Shown one piece after another: positions 52,201-63,464 of a stretch of DNA of 64,000 nucleotides (positions are counted from its first letter, which is position 1; every line of letters starts with the position of its first letter). Location of the stretch: assembly GCA_023091665.1 (NCBI GenBank), contig JALJCQ010000023.1, positions 434,001 through 498,000 of the forward strand, read 5' to 3'. The position numbers and the translations under genes were made by a program. The notes beneath the pieces are model-generated. The model was not told the origin of the DNA. It did no database searches and saw only the letters and a list, made by a program, of their open reading frames with translations. The stretch is from Pythium myriotylum. Lineage: Eukaryota; Oomycota; Peronosporomycetes; Pythiales; Pythiaceae.

Positions 52201-52357
52201 TAAGCGAAGACATAGCGCAGGGTCAATGGGAAGTATGATCATGTCAGTCGCGGGTAGTATTTTCCAGGCAAGGAAAAAGGCTGAGCGCTTGGAGCGGAGA
52301 ACATCACAACTCGTAACCGAGGTCGGTGCCGTCGTCAAACACCGACCTGACGACTGA
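49211..52357 (+). CDS. Multi-Tudor/SH3-like repeat protein of unknown function
   Basis: 1,048 residues from the ATG at 49211 (MDGTNEG); the open frame extends 300 nt further upstream. Seven or so blocks of about 60 residues resemble Tudor/SH3-type barrels: GQAVLARYKRTPYFHSGNI...VFDDGS; SDGVRSYGTVMSRLPNGDYE; GRKVQVNLYPGTRFSGQG; GDQVFVKCEGDSEGQ...DFADGS; GYQVKADHPV...KFADGT; VGEIVLVWSSRFMRYCSAKI...VFDYGE; and VGEAVMARVHGSIQYFNGWI. A Ser/Thr-rich disordered region and a Gly run separate the first from the rest. Such barrels bind methylated Lys/Arg or act as scaffolds. The count and family are by eye. The C-terminus is basic. Confidence 0.72.
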   Translation: MDGTNEGIPDVVPFDGNPVECDKALVLSAPIGSIDHSIVDAVASKLDITEASEVAMLREQDALAVARARALTHEDTDHEVAQDSSQLLVRAPSPISPLSKLAQATESAVAPPTSNTIEGIIALASESSGGSPEIHHYEPLRGQWHYGQAVLARYKRTPYFHSGNIATYLGGGLFMIVFDDGSLNYRVKRDDIVLRPLSSIRHHTENGGDESSAEPLIGGKGDSNGEQHVTWYRTDVHLSDKPVMVDFSVSPPRQISAGRAGYDVADNAWLDAKHLECGVAYEDDSTQVSDSDDSSEEDMTMTPWQQMTQTFGMGMGGGGGGGARHHKQRASTRRSSISSLSQIDRLSMTGKSMNQILPSPKGIKQTIQDYLAKKTKKVQPSTVSMDPISEIIRKMEIRREDIQNIRNGRMPTFRSSFSGASSGPTVSAAASGYRLERSRSTTGSFLTSRNPGGRDRSASAASATASFTVTSVGSIGSGGSSLATTHGISSATTTATLATSPTSTRVVFQRESDGVRSYGTVMSRLPNGDYEVVAESEQTIVVQVLPIKDLDFLPSLNELNAQIQDLQQQSKRLYAGRKVQVNLYPGTRFSGQGVITLEDDTIRATIAAAGQNGPSGSGGLFHVLLNNRVRLINVPADKIVPVKEKKKEPVRITEDQFLVCQGKVKVHIGDQVFVKCEGDSEGQIEEKLGVLNGVYSNKTAAIDFADGSTGYEISPSLITKRKRATLTEDLDLLSLKNAVLMQALRSNDGFQVDVGYQVKADHPVRASVETCVVIRKHESSACDLKFADGTMAFGVFPSQMIMDKNAVDATLDKTPIVYEAHVGEIVLVWSSRFMRYCSAKIATKTIEAGQALYAIVFDYGEQKDRVPAEKIARIDEPDALSPTQKLTNYTFDTIGFEIQPVAFSVGEAVMARVHGSIQYFNGWIEAIREKERTCVVVFDSSVRDENVKFSCMFSVDMRNRFRSLGQQTCSGSSAGTGVAGAVDDNASDVSGTTGGNRKRRHSAGSMGSMIMSVAGSIFQARKKAERLERRTSQLVTEVGAVVKHRPDD

Positions 52358-52458
52358 GTTTAGAAGAGGAGTAAAATTATGAGGTGTTATTTCTTCGATG
52401 ATCCACGAGCAAAACTGGCTAGGGTACAGAATGGCCGAGCTTCGTGTCGTTGATACTA

Positions 52459-53437
52459 TCATACGAATTGTTGGACGACCATGAGTAGGATGAGAGCCAA
52501 GATCAAGCCAAGGCCGCCATAGCAGATCATCTTCCGCTTTGTGCAGACGCAGTACGACGATCTGGCGTCCGCTTGCCGCACTTCCTCCTTGGCCTTACTC
52601 ACGTTGTCTTTGACCTCTTCCGTGTTCTGCTCAATCTCGACTGTACAGCAACCACAGTGTTAGACATGGGCAACGTAAAGTTTACTACCCAACGCACCAA
52701 TGACTTCGCCCTGGTCCTGGACGAGTCCGTCAATCTCACGAAAAGCTGCATTGACTTCTCGAAGTTGATGGTTGATATGGATAATGTCCTCCTCTCGACG
52801 CGCCAGATCTAGCAAAATCATGTCAGTTTCGGCCGCGCATTTCACACGTGCAGAGAGACCCACCATCTTCGTCGTAGCGGATGACATTGGCCTGCGCGTA
52901 AAGCTGGTCTTCGTTGTAATTGTTGAGGTCCAGCCCTCCGCCACCTCCGCCTCCACCACCACCACCACCGCCACCTCCCCCGCTCTTCTTTCGTCCACCC
53001 CCACCGGTAAAGTCGTCATCGTTGCGGAATGAGTGGGAGGACCGCCGAATGTGCTCGATACTGCGGCGCTCCGACTCCATGAGCTTCTGGCACGTGGACT
53101 CGAACTGCTTGACCTGGTTCTTGAAGTCATTCGAGAGCTTGGTGACCTGCGTTTTGCGCGCGCGTGCCTGCGGGCCTTGGCATGCCTTGTTGAGCTCGAG
53201 CATGCGCTTGTTGATCTTGGAGACGACTTTGTTGCCTTTCTCCGAGAGCTCGCGGAGCTGCTCGTGGTTGGCGCGCGAGTCCTGCGGCGTGCCAAAGAGC
53301 GACATCTTCTGCGCCATGGACCGCGTGAGTTGGTTGAAGCTCGAGATGCCCTTGGACGTCTCCTGCACGAGCTTGTTGTAGCGGTCGTCCGAGACGCCGC
53401 CGCGCGGGGACTCGGCACTCATGTAGCGTTCTCCCAT
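52459..53437 (-). CDS. Qa-SNARE syntaxin (STX7/12/PEP12-like)
   Basis: Three exons (53437-52864, 52808-52698, 52640-52459; introns 55 and 57 nt) with exact phases encode 288 residues. The N-terminal helices (KGISSFNQLTRSMAQKMSLF, then NKRMLELNKACQGPQAR) form an Habc-like bundle. A run of about 16 Gly follows. The SNARE helix is clear: LLDLARREEDIIHINHQLRE, VNAAFREIDGLVQDQGEVI, VEIEQNTEEVKDNVSKAKEE, with Gln at the zero layer. A C-terminal hydrophobic anchor follows (GGLGLILALILLMVVQ). This layout fits endosomal or vacuolar Qa-SNAREs. The start at MGERYMSAE is chosen over an upstream in-frame ATG. Confidence 0.9.
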
Positions 53438-53682
53438 GGGCGGCGATGTCTCGAGCGGCGGACGGAGGCAGCAGAACACCGACTGGCCTGCCGACGGAAG
53501 AAGCCACCCTGCAAGATGGATTGAGAAGGATGACCCACGGCGCCGTCTGCTCGTCGTGAGTCGAGAGAACTGACTTGCTGGCCAGAGCCCAGCCATGATT
53601 CATCAGCTACCTCAGGTCTTGCATCCGTCTGAAGCCACGATGGATACAGAGCGTACCCTCGCTCGTCTTCACGAACCCGTAA

Positions 53683-54405
<723 letters not shown>

Positions 54406-55064
54406 ACGACTCACTCTACCCTGCTTTCTTTGTCGAGCGCGGGTGTCTTTGATGGCGCGGCGTGGTGGGATCATGGTGGCTCGTCGGTGACGTCTACAAA
54501 AGATCGCGATGTTCCAGTGGATCGGGGGACCGCCTCACGGGAGCATCGTCGTGTCGTAACGTCAAAGATCTGCTTCGCCTCCTCCCCGACTTCGACGTTG
54601 ATCAAACCCATCCAGCTCGACCGCTCTCTCCACTCCCCTCCGAAACCCCCAGAAACAGCGTAGTAGTAGAATGAATTTGCTGAGCCAGAATTTGACGGCG
54701 GCCTCTTCTTGTTGTGTTGTGTCCCGTTCTGGTTCCCTCTAGCCTCGCTTCGGACCGGGTCTGCTTGGGTTGAACCTGGCCTTGACCCTCGGACGACGAC
54801 TTTCCATCATGCCATCCTCCCCCCACCTCCCCCCCCTCAGCAGCGCGCGGTTCTGTTCACGCAACTGCGACCGCGGGATGAGGACCCTTCGGTCGTTCGA
54901 CGCCGCTTGCGTCGTCGCCGAGCCTCGAGATCTCGAGCATTCTTGTGCATAATCTCAGCGCATGGCGGCCACGTGGGCGTTGGATTGCGTCCAATGAGAC
55001 GCCAATCAAACGTTTCATTGAGTCCCAAAAGTTGGCGCGAACATCCGACCTTGGCGCGGAGGCC
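54406..55064. other. Intergenic region of about 660 bp, no gene recognised
   Basis: It lies between the E2 gene and the B-box gene, both on the plus strand. The frame of the B-box gene is open back to 54945, but the first convincing residues start at 55065. No clear motif. Confidence 0.4.
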
Positions 55065-57144
55065 ATGACCACTGCTCTTGAGGAATGCGAGTGGTGCGGC
55101 GAGCAGGCGTGGCGCTTCAGCTGCGCCTCGTGCGACGCGCGGTGGCCCAAGCGCGTGTGTCTGGACTGCGCGAGGCGCTGGCACTCGCGCGGCGCCAGCC
55201 AACAGCACCAGCTCGCGGACCGCGGAGGAGTGAAGCACTCGTTCGTGGAATGGCTTGCGCTCATTCCCAGCGACCCAGCGGCGAACGCCAACGACGGAGA
55301 CGTCGCGGCGGACGGCACGCTACCGCCAAGCGCCAAGATTGGCGACGCGGAGAGCGATGGGAAACGAGTTAACGCAGAGAACGATAAAATTGGCGAGAAG
55401 CGAGGCTTCGGTCCGCACGATATGAGAGGCCGAGACGATGACGACGATGAGGTCGATCCTGGAGGTGACTCAGCAAGCAATGATCAAGAAGATGAGCAGG
55501 AGGTGCCCCAAGAGATACCCACGCACTTGTCCGAAGAAACGCAACTCGATCTCGAGGACGTGTTGAATCGCCTTCCAACCGACGATATCGCCACTCTGGA
55601 GGCACTAGCAGATCACACCCACGAGATGATACGTGTTGAAGATGCAGTCTTATGCCATCAATACCTCAAGTGCGAAGAAACCTCATGCCAGTACAGCTTA
55701 CAGCATCACCGCCATGTCATCGAAAGGAAAGTGTGCACGACTCCAAAATGTCAGAGTATCGCATCATATCATACTCACATGGAATTATGCCGCGACACAC
55801 GCTGCCCATTCTGCGTGAGAAGTACGTTGTACTGCTCTAAAAAAGCCCCTACCGCACTGACGATGCTCTCTGTAGTTCACCAGCGTAGGTTGTTTGGTAA
55901 GATGCATGCGCTCGACTACTTTATTCAGACCCAACGGCAAAAGCTTGCAAGCGTACGACGCGAAGGTGGTGACCAAGCACGCGAGAATTTCGTCTCCGAT
56001 CAAATCGCAGCTCTTGAGCGGAGAAAACGGAAAGCTGCGGATCGAGTCGAGTCGCTCAATCGTATTGTTTTGACAGAGCGATTGCCTGTATTCAATTTCC
56101 CTCGTTTCTCATGGCATATCAATCAAGAACCTGCTATAAAGGTGTCTGAGATAGCTTGTGAACCATTGCTTGTATGTTGACTGTGCTCTCTTTCCTGAGT
56201 AGGAAGAACCGGGCGTTGTGGATTCATCACCCCAACCGGACAAGGAGCCAATTGACCAGGAGGGGAAATCACATGAGCCTCATGAGTCGGCCGAATCTAG
56301 TGTTGATGAGGCTCCGTCCAGTGAAGGCAAGTTTGTACTGCAGCAAGTGTCATCACAGCGATAGACTGAACTGAGACGATTGTTTTGCGACCAGTGGAAG
56401 GATCAGCCAATGGCCAGGAAGTTGGCGCCAAGGAGCAAGAGGACTACGTCGCTGGGCTCATTGCCAGGAAGGACAGCGGTGATGAGGCAGCGAAAGCTTC
56501 GTTTGAGGAGTCTGTTCAGCACGCGTTCCGGATAGTTGACGCATCATTCTGCTCCCCTTCAAAGTCGTCCAGGTGCCTGCTCAACTGCCAGTCCATCCTC
56601 ATTCATCTTCAGCACCACGTGAACTTGCGAGTTTGCAAGGATCAGATGTGCGACACAGTTGAGCAGCACTTCTCCCATATTTCCAGGTGCCAAAATCAGG
56701 GTACTGACTTGTCCTGCGAATACTGCATGCGAGGTAAGATCCCGGATGCTGGAAGTGAAGACTACATTCTGACCGATTTGCTTGGTCGTAGTCGTGGAAC
56801 GAGAGTATTCTCGATCAGTTGAGGTGATGGAAGCTGATCAGCCAGAGACTGATCTAAAAATCCAGCGTCTCATCAGCTCCATTACGGAGTCCCTCTCAAA
56901 TGACCCCCACGATGAGCGTGAGCAGAATGTGATGCAGTTTGAAGACGAGTTGCAGCAAGCTGAAGACCATAAGAAGGCTCTCAATGCGAAGATTGAGACA
57001 GCGAGATTGAACCTCGTCAAGTCGCGTCGGCGAATGAAACGCCATCCTTCGAACCCTCCATCCAGCGTTGTAACTGGGCTTCCTCTGCACTGGGTGAAGA
57101 CAGCAACTCGACCACCATCTCCGACAAAGAGACGAAGGCCGTAA
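55065..57144 (+). CDS. B-box zinc finger plus two TAZ-like Cys/His-rich regions
   Basis: Five exons (55065-55821, 55876-56141, 56203-56326, 56395-56733, 56792-57144) with exact phases encode 612 residues. The N-terminus has a B-box: CEWCGEQAWRFSCASC...CLDCARRWHSRG...H. An acidic disordered stretch follows. Two Cys/His-rich blocks come next, one around CEETSCQYSLQHHRHVIERK...CRDTRCPFC, the other around FCSPSKSSRCLLNCQSIL...CKDQMC...CEYC; both have the HCCC spacing of TAZ fingers (CBP/p300-type). A coiled coil and a basic tail end the protein. One intron (56327-56394) needs a GC donor. A role in transcription or ubiquitin signalling is possible; the combination is unfamiliar to me. Confidence 0.78.
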
Positions 57145-57361
57145 ATCAGTCAGTACACCTCCTTTGACTAAGTGCGTTGTCCCATTGCGGGAGTCTAGTC
57201 GAACTTAGTGTGTCCCTCCCTCACTGACGGTGCGTGAGTTGAAGGCAACGAAGAAGGCAAATCGCCCCCCTGGCCTGGCGTGAGCCCTCGTCGCCACGGA
57301 CCTCTCGCGCGCTCCCTCGCTACCGCCCGCCAGCGCAGCGCCACACTAGACTCTCAGTCTG

Positions 57362-60300
57362 ATGAGCGAGCGAGTCCGCATCTCCGCGAGGTACACGGCC
57401 CAGGCTGGCGCGTCCCCGCGGCACAATCGCGCGAGTCCTCGTGGCGAGGCCGGCAACGGCTCAGCTGCAGGTGCTGCGGCGGCGGTGGGCGAACCGGGAC
57501 TGGTCAGAAGTATATCTGGGGGCGTGGGATCTTCAGTCGCTGCCGCTGCTGCCGCCTCGCGCCCGCGTTCAGCCACTCGGAGCGTCAGCGCCTCCCATGT
57601 GTCCAGCGCCCCCAACCCGCGTGCCTCATCGAAGATCCTAGGTGCCGCAAAGAACTCGGCAGGAGGCAGCGACGCCTCCCATGACGTTGAAGTCTCTCGA
57701 ATGGCAATGGATTCCTCGGTAGCACCCAAGAACAGCAAACTGTACACACTGTTCACGCAGGAAGACCTTGAACAGCAGGGAGTGAGATCGACCCCTTCAC
57801 CGGCTCCTACTTCTTCATCCTCATCAGCAACAGAGATCGATTCTGAGCCTGTAAACCCTTTGTCATCGTCGGGCTTCTTCTCGGCATCAAGATATTGTAG
57901 GTGTTGCTCGTTAGCGAGTGTATGCTTGGACAATGTTCTGACCGCGTCCCACTTACCGTCAATGCAGCCGCGATGTTGGACACGAGCCCACCGTTACCTC
58001 CAGACAGTATGATCTCTGCTGAAGAAGTGATCCGAGAAAGTATGGCCAGCTCACGTGGGACATCGATACATTCTGAAAGGGATGATCTAGCCTCGTCGCG
58101 TTTTTCCGACCTGTTGACGTTCTCGTTCTCGAGTCGAAGTACATTTCGGCGAAGCACGATTTCAGAGCAGATGTTACGCGAGTCCGAGATGTTTGAGCCC
58201 GAGCGCGAGTTATCGATCTCCGAGATTTCGGAGGTACTGAGTGCGAGCACCTCGGCCCATGTGAAGCCGATGCCGATGACTAGTATTAAAGAAGAAGAAC
58301 AAGACATCAAGATGGAAGCTGCGCGATCTCGATGGGCACAGCACGTGAAGCTGCGTGCTAGAAACTTTCTGTTTTCGGGAATGAGCGGTGCAAAGGCTTC
58401 TGTCACACCAGCTCAGCAAGCTCAGCATCTGCCCGGTGCCGCGTTTGTTTCTTCGGCGACTCATGAATGGGCAATCAAACAGAAGGCTATCTTGTCTCAG
58501 CAGCACCAAGCTGAGGCGCTCCCGATTCCTGGAAACAGCAGCGTTCTTGGTACCGCTCCAGGCGCGGCAAAGCTGCAAAAGTGGAACCGATGGATGCAGG
58601 ACTACTTCAACGTCCAAGCCAATGCTAGTGATCGCGACCCATCGGGACTAATGTCGCTTGAAGAAGTAGTAAGCAACCCACGAATGATGCGCTATTATGC
58701 GGCGTGGCTTCAAGACGCGTCCGATCAAAGCAAGTTATTCTTCCTGTGCTCCTTTGAGGAGTATCGGCAGTTCTGGTGCACTCTCAGACGCAACTACCAA
58801 GGCACCAGCAATGGATCTCGTCATGCGGTTAATGCAACCGCAATGTTCACAAAAGATGACATCCTCATGCTTCGAACGTACGGTGTGAAGATTGCAACGA
58901 AGTATTTAGCAAAAGGCGCGCAGTTTCACATAGGCACTGACCTAGTCGACAGTGAGTTGCTGCATCGCATCAAACGTGACATTGCAACGGGAGGAGAGGA
59001 TGCTCTCAGGACGTTTGACTTTTTGGTGACTCGAGTAAAGCGAGACCTTATGGTGCGATTTCCTGATTTCCGAAAGACGGAGCTCTACTTTGAGATGCAG
59101 AAGTCTGTCGAACGTGAAGTGATCAACTTGGAAGATATCCTGATGAACCACCGATTTGCAAATTTCTTCTGGGTCTTCCTCTTCCCACACAATTACCACC
59201 GCGAAATCGCGTTCTGGTTAGACGTCGAATACGAGTTTAAGCCGGCATATCGGGCGTACACTGCAATTCTAAAGACGCAAGGTCGACGAAAAGAAACAAA
59301 AGACCTCGCGTCGAGACAGTGCAAGAGGCTTATACGATATATTTGCGAGAAATACTACCCCGGCGACGAAGACATGCAGAAGCTCGAGAAGTCGGTTTCT
59401 GGATCTTTCGCCCGAATGCAACGGGAACAAGACGCCATATTGGCAAAGTTCAATCTGATTCACGTGGAGCTGTACCATCGGTTCCTCATGAGTCGCGCAT
59501 ACACTGAGTTCGCACTGTATCCTTCAAGTCCGGAGGAAGAGGATTCGATGGATGATCTGCAACGTTTGTCAGGGCTCTTGCTCAGCTACGGCCTTCGTGT
59601 CCACCATTGGCCGGAAGAGGCGTCTCGCGAAGCTTTGCGGAAGCGTTCCCTCGAGGTGTTTGAAACGACTAGAGGGTTTGAAGCAATATGTGGCGTACTT
59701 TCCTTTGATGCTGTCTGTAACGCCGATCAAGCTGCAGCTGGAACTGCCGCCCTGCGAGTTGTCCAACTCCCACTCGCTCACGAACCAGCCCCAACAGGTT
59801 TCGACCGCTCCATCGAGAGTTTTATATTGCCGTGGTGCTCAGATCTCGAGAATGTCGTGGTTCATGCGTCGACGTGTCCACCTCCTGTGGCGTTTAACTT
59901 CAAAATGGGCGACAGCTCAGCGTCAAATGAGTTGTATGCAGCTTGTGTGGTCATGTACAAACCAGCTCCTGCTCTATCACCCTTATTTCTCGACAAGGTG
60001 CGACTTGAAAGTCAGGGTGGGCTCGGACTCCGATGGGTACCGTACGGAATGTGTATTTTGTCGAAGTTTGCATTAGTAGACTTGCTTCGGGAGCGACTAG
60101 CAGAAGGCTATGAGTTCCTTATTGAGCTCGAGTCGATCGCACGACAAAAAGCAACCGGGAAGCAGTCGTCGACGGGAGTAGAGGCGTTCCATCTTGACAA
60201 GAAGGTGGTGTCCAAAATCTCGCGCTCGGTCTCATTCGAACCACTCATGACTTCGATCGCGTTAACGCCATCACCTGAAGCAACTTCAGCAGCGATGCCC

Positions 60301-61071
60301 AGACTTGATCATTCCATTCGCCTACTCTTCGACACACTTGATGTTGTGACCGTGATCCAAGTTTTTGCTGCCGTGTTGCTTGAAAGTCGTGTCCTTTTTG
60401 TCTCATCGCGTTTTTCAGTTTTGATGCGTGTGTGCGAAGCAATGCGAGCAATCATGTTTCCACTGTTATGGCCTCATGTTTACCTCCCAGTGCTGCCTCT
60501 ACGGATGCTCCAGTACCTCGAGTGCCCAACGCCGTTCATCTTTGGCATTTCGAAAGACTCAATGGACGAAGCACTGCGATCTGATCTGATCAGTGAAGAC
60601 GTCCTTGCTGTGGATCTTGACAAGGGATGTATTGTGCGTGGCGAGATACAGTGCAACTTGCCGTCGACTATCCATTACTCACTACGTGAAGGACTGTATG
60701 AATGCCTAAAACCGAACGTCGATCGAAGCGATCATGTGTTCGCGCATCGATTCCCAACCCATCCACACGCATTCCCCGATTTAGCTGTCCGACGGCTATT
60801 CTCTCAAACGGTGCATAAGCTCATTGGTGAGTTTGGTTACCACCGATACGTATGGACAGATGAGTTTTCAGGAAAGAAAACCACTTTTTTTGATGAGGCA
60901 AGCTACCTGGCGGCATCAGCACCGGATGCTCGGGAGTTTCGAACACTGTTTGCTGCAACACAAGCATTCAGTGAGTATATCGTCTCTTTCAACGGGTTTG
61001 AGGAGGTGTCATCAGCATCTCCTCAGCCAAATGATAGAGAAAAAAGAGGAGATTTCGAGAAAATTCTATGA
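57362..61071 (+). CDS. Tandem RGS plus DENN domain protein
   Basis: Two exons (57362-57917 and 57968-61071, a 50-nt intron whose donor choice is dictated by phase) give 1,219 residues. The first 400 residues are Ser/Ala-rich and disordered. RGS domain 1 lies near residues 414-560 (SLEEVVSNPRMMRYYAAWLQ...FLCSFEEYRQFW) and RGS domain 2 near 572-700 (NLEDILMNHRFANFFWVFLF...DVEYEF). A tripartite DENN module follows: a u-DENN start near residue 722 and a c-DENN with LFDTLDVVTVIQVFAAVLLE, SRVLFVSS and the d-DENN tail. RGS domains act as GTPase-activating proteins for G-alpha; DENN modules are Rab exchange factors. The fusion would link G-protein and Rab signalling. Its stop is 12 bp from the convergent HAD-CofD gene. 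Confidence 0.85.
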
Positions 61072-61083
61072 GTAAAGCGTGAC

Positions 61084-63464
61084 TCAAGGACGGCGTGATT
61101 TCCAAAATGTAGAAGCGATGACTATTGTGAGCAAAACCATGCTCAGAGCAGCGGTCCGGCCTCTTGTCTTCGATACGTCTTCGACATCGACTGAAGGTTC
61201 ACTCACACTCTCCAAACTATCTGTGCGGTGGTTTTTTAGTGAAAAAGACCGCTTCTTGAGAAGAGATTTAGACTTGCTTGTCATCGAGGACGGATTTTTT
61301 TCAATTCGTTCGTGACTTTGCCGACTCTCCTGGGTGATTGATGGCCGGTGAAGAAAGTGACCACCTTGCATCATTTTGTCTCGCATTCGCTCGATCTCTT
61401 GCTCGATGATACGATACAGCATCCCAGCAACTGTCTTTCCGCAGTGCTTGATCATCGTCATTTTGTTCCACTCTTGCTTTAGCACGCTTTCATCCAAGTC
61501 CTCGAACGTCTTTCCTTGAAGTATAACTGGCTGTGAGTTCTGCAGCATTTCATCAGTCGGGAGTAAGAGTGTCTCGCCTCTCGACATGTAGTGCGCCATG
61601 ACATCTGGGGAAGGAGTTGTGTTGTTTGCAATAACATAATCGATGGAGTTGCCGCCCAGGTATTTGTTCAAGGTTTCGAGAGTATCTGCCAGCGTCATTC
61701 CATCAGTTTGTCCGGTCTGTGTGGCAACGTTGCTGATGTAGACAGTTGCCCCAGCACTTCGACTAATGGCATCTCGAATACCAGGCACCAATAATGTAGA
61801 AATGATTGAAGTATAGAAGCCACCGGGACTGATGACAATGATGTCAGCATTCTCAATAGCTCGTACCGCTGGGAGAAATGCTTCCACGTTATCTTTTTCA
61901 AGGAAAACGCGCTTGATAGGCGCCTTTCTCCGCTGATTGCCGTCTTCACCAATAGTAATCGGACTGCGAACGTTTACTTCGGAGACAACGGTGGATCCAT
62001 CTTCAAGCTCGGCACACAGCTCAGTACTGTCGAGTGTCGCGGGAAGAACATTTCCGTGAATGTTGAGAATGTCGGAGATCGACGTGATCGCCTTGTCGAA
62101 CCCCCCCTGGATATCTGTCAGCGCAGCAAGGAGCAAATTGCCGAGACTACAACCTTCCATGAAATTCTCCTTGAAGCGGTAGTTCATGAGCTTGTTCATA
62201 ACCTCATCTACCACAAGGCTTTAGCTTTGCAGTGAACGAATTGACAAAAGAGAGGCCTTACCTGAGTCAGAGAGCGCCACCAAGCAATTACGAATATCCC
62301 CTGGAGGAAGAATACCCAAGTATTTCCGTAGCGCCCCCGAGTGTCGACCAGAATCAAAAACTGTCACAATCGCGGTGAGGTCTGCAGGGTAGTGACGTAG
62401 CTCCTTCAGCAGCACTGCCAATCCTGTGCCCCCTCCGAGCGCGACGATCTTCGGTTTGATCATTTGTTGATCAGCCAGCCTTGCAACTGCAATGAGTTGA
62501 TCGATTGAGCTAATCTGCATGAGAGTGAGTGTTAGCCGTTACTGGTACTACAAGGTCTTAGCACGTGGCATGCCCACTACCTGGAAGTCCGGCTGCTCCA
62601 TTTCTTCTATCGGCATAACGGTCGAATACTTCCCGTGCAGCTACCACCACATAGACGAAAAATACACTGTGAGTCATTGCTGTTCACTTCTCAGTTTCGA
62701 TTACTCACCATTCGCACAGTTACAAGCCCAACTTTGTTCGCGGCTTTGATCTCGTAAAAGACTTTTCTGCCAACGAACAACATCGAAGAAGGCTGCAACA
62801 TTAGCCGGCGTCCCATTTCTTTCATGGCTTGAGCAAGTTGAACGACACTCGGGTTGCTCGGGACAAATACGATCTCGGAGAAGAAATCCTGAAGACCAAG
62901 AGTGCGCAAGCGCTCAAGCTGCACGTCGTCCTTGCCCACACACACGAGTCCAAGCCTGTACCCGTACACATCTCGCAGTTTCTGCAGTGTTTCTCGAGCC
63001 TTGGCGAACGGCTCGATCGTGCGGGCCTCGGCGATTTGACTCTCATAGTAGGCCTTGATCACCCGTTGCGCAGCCTCAAAGCTCAGTTTCTCTTGCGCGA
63101 TCAAGCTGTCGACGAATCGAGGAAATCTTTTCCGGTACCCGAACGCATGGCGAAACGCCTGCAGAGCCTCGTAGGCTGCCACCGTGTTCGGGAATGCGCG
63201 TTCTCTGATGAGCTGCTGGATTGCACGGTCGATCGCAAAGTGGGCCAGCATGTTGGTGTGGTCGTAGAGCACATCTTCGAGGATCATGACGACCGCGTCA
63301 ATCCGTCGGGGATCTTCGTCCACGCGCTCACCACTGGGGAGCCGACAGCGACGGGCGCGCGACCCGCTGCCCGCGGCTGCAGACGAAAGCGACCCGGCGG
63401 GCGTCGGCGAGGCGTCGGCGCTGCGTCGCCCCACCGTCGGGGCCTTCTTGGTGCTCGTATCCAT
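61084..63464 (-). CDS. Pseudo-HAD domain fused to a CofD/YvcK-like domain, with C-terminal membrane anchor
   Basis: Four exons (63464-62709, 62640-62581, 62514-62262, 62207-61084; introns 68, 66 and 54 nt) with exact phases give 730 residues. The HAD-like part (about residues 57-292) has the usual fold order but degenerate active-site motifs: LEDVLYDHTN replaces the DxD nucleophile region and GRKVFYE replaces the GDxxxxD motif. The CofD/YvcK part starts near residue 295 (PKIVALGGGTGLAVLL) and has LPPGDIRNCLVALSDS, GCSLGNLLLAALTDI, GNVLPATLDS and ISPGGFYTSIISTLLVPGI. A hydrophobic anchor ends the protein (ALSMVLLTIVIAS). CofD is a phosphotransferase family; YvcK is its bacterial metabolic relative. 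The substrate here is unknown. Confidence 0.83.
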
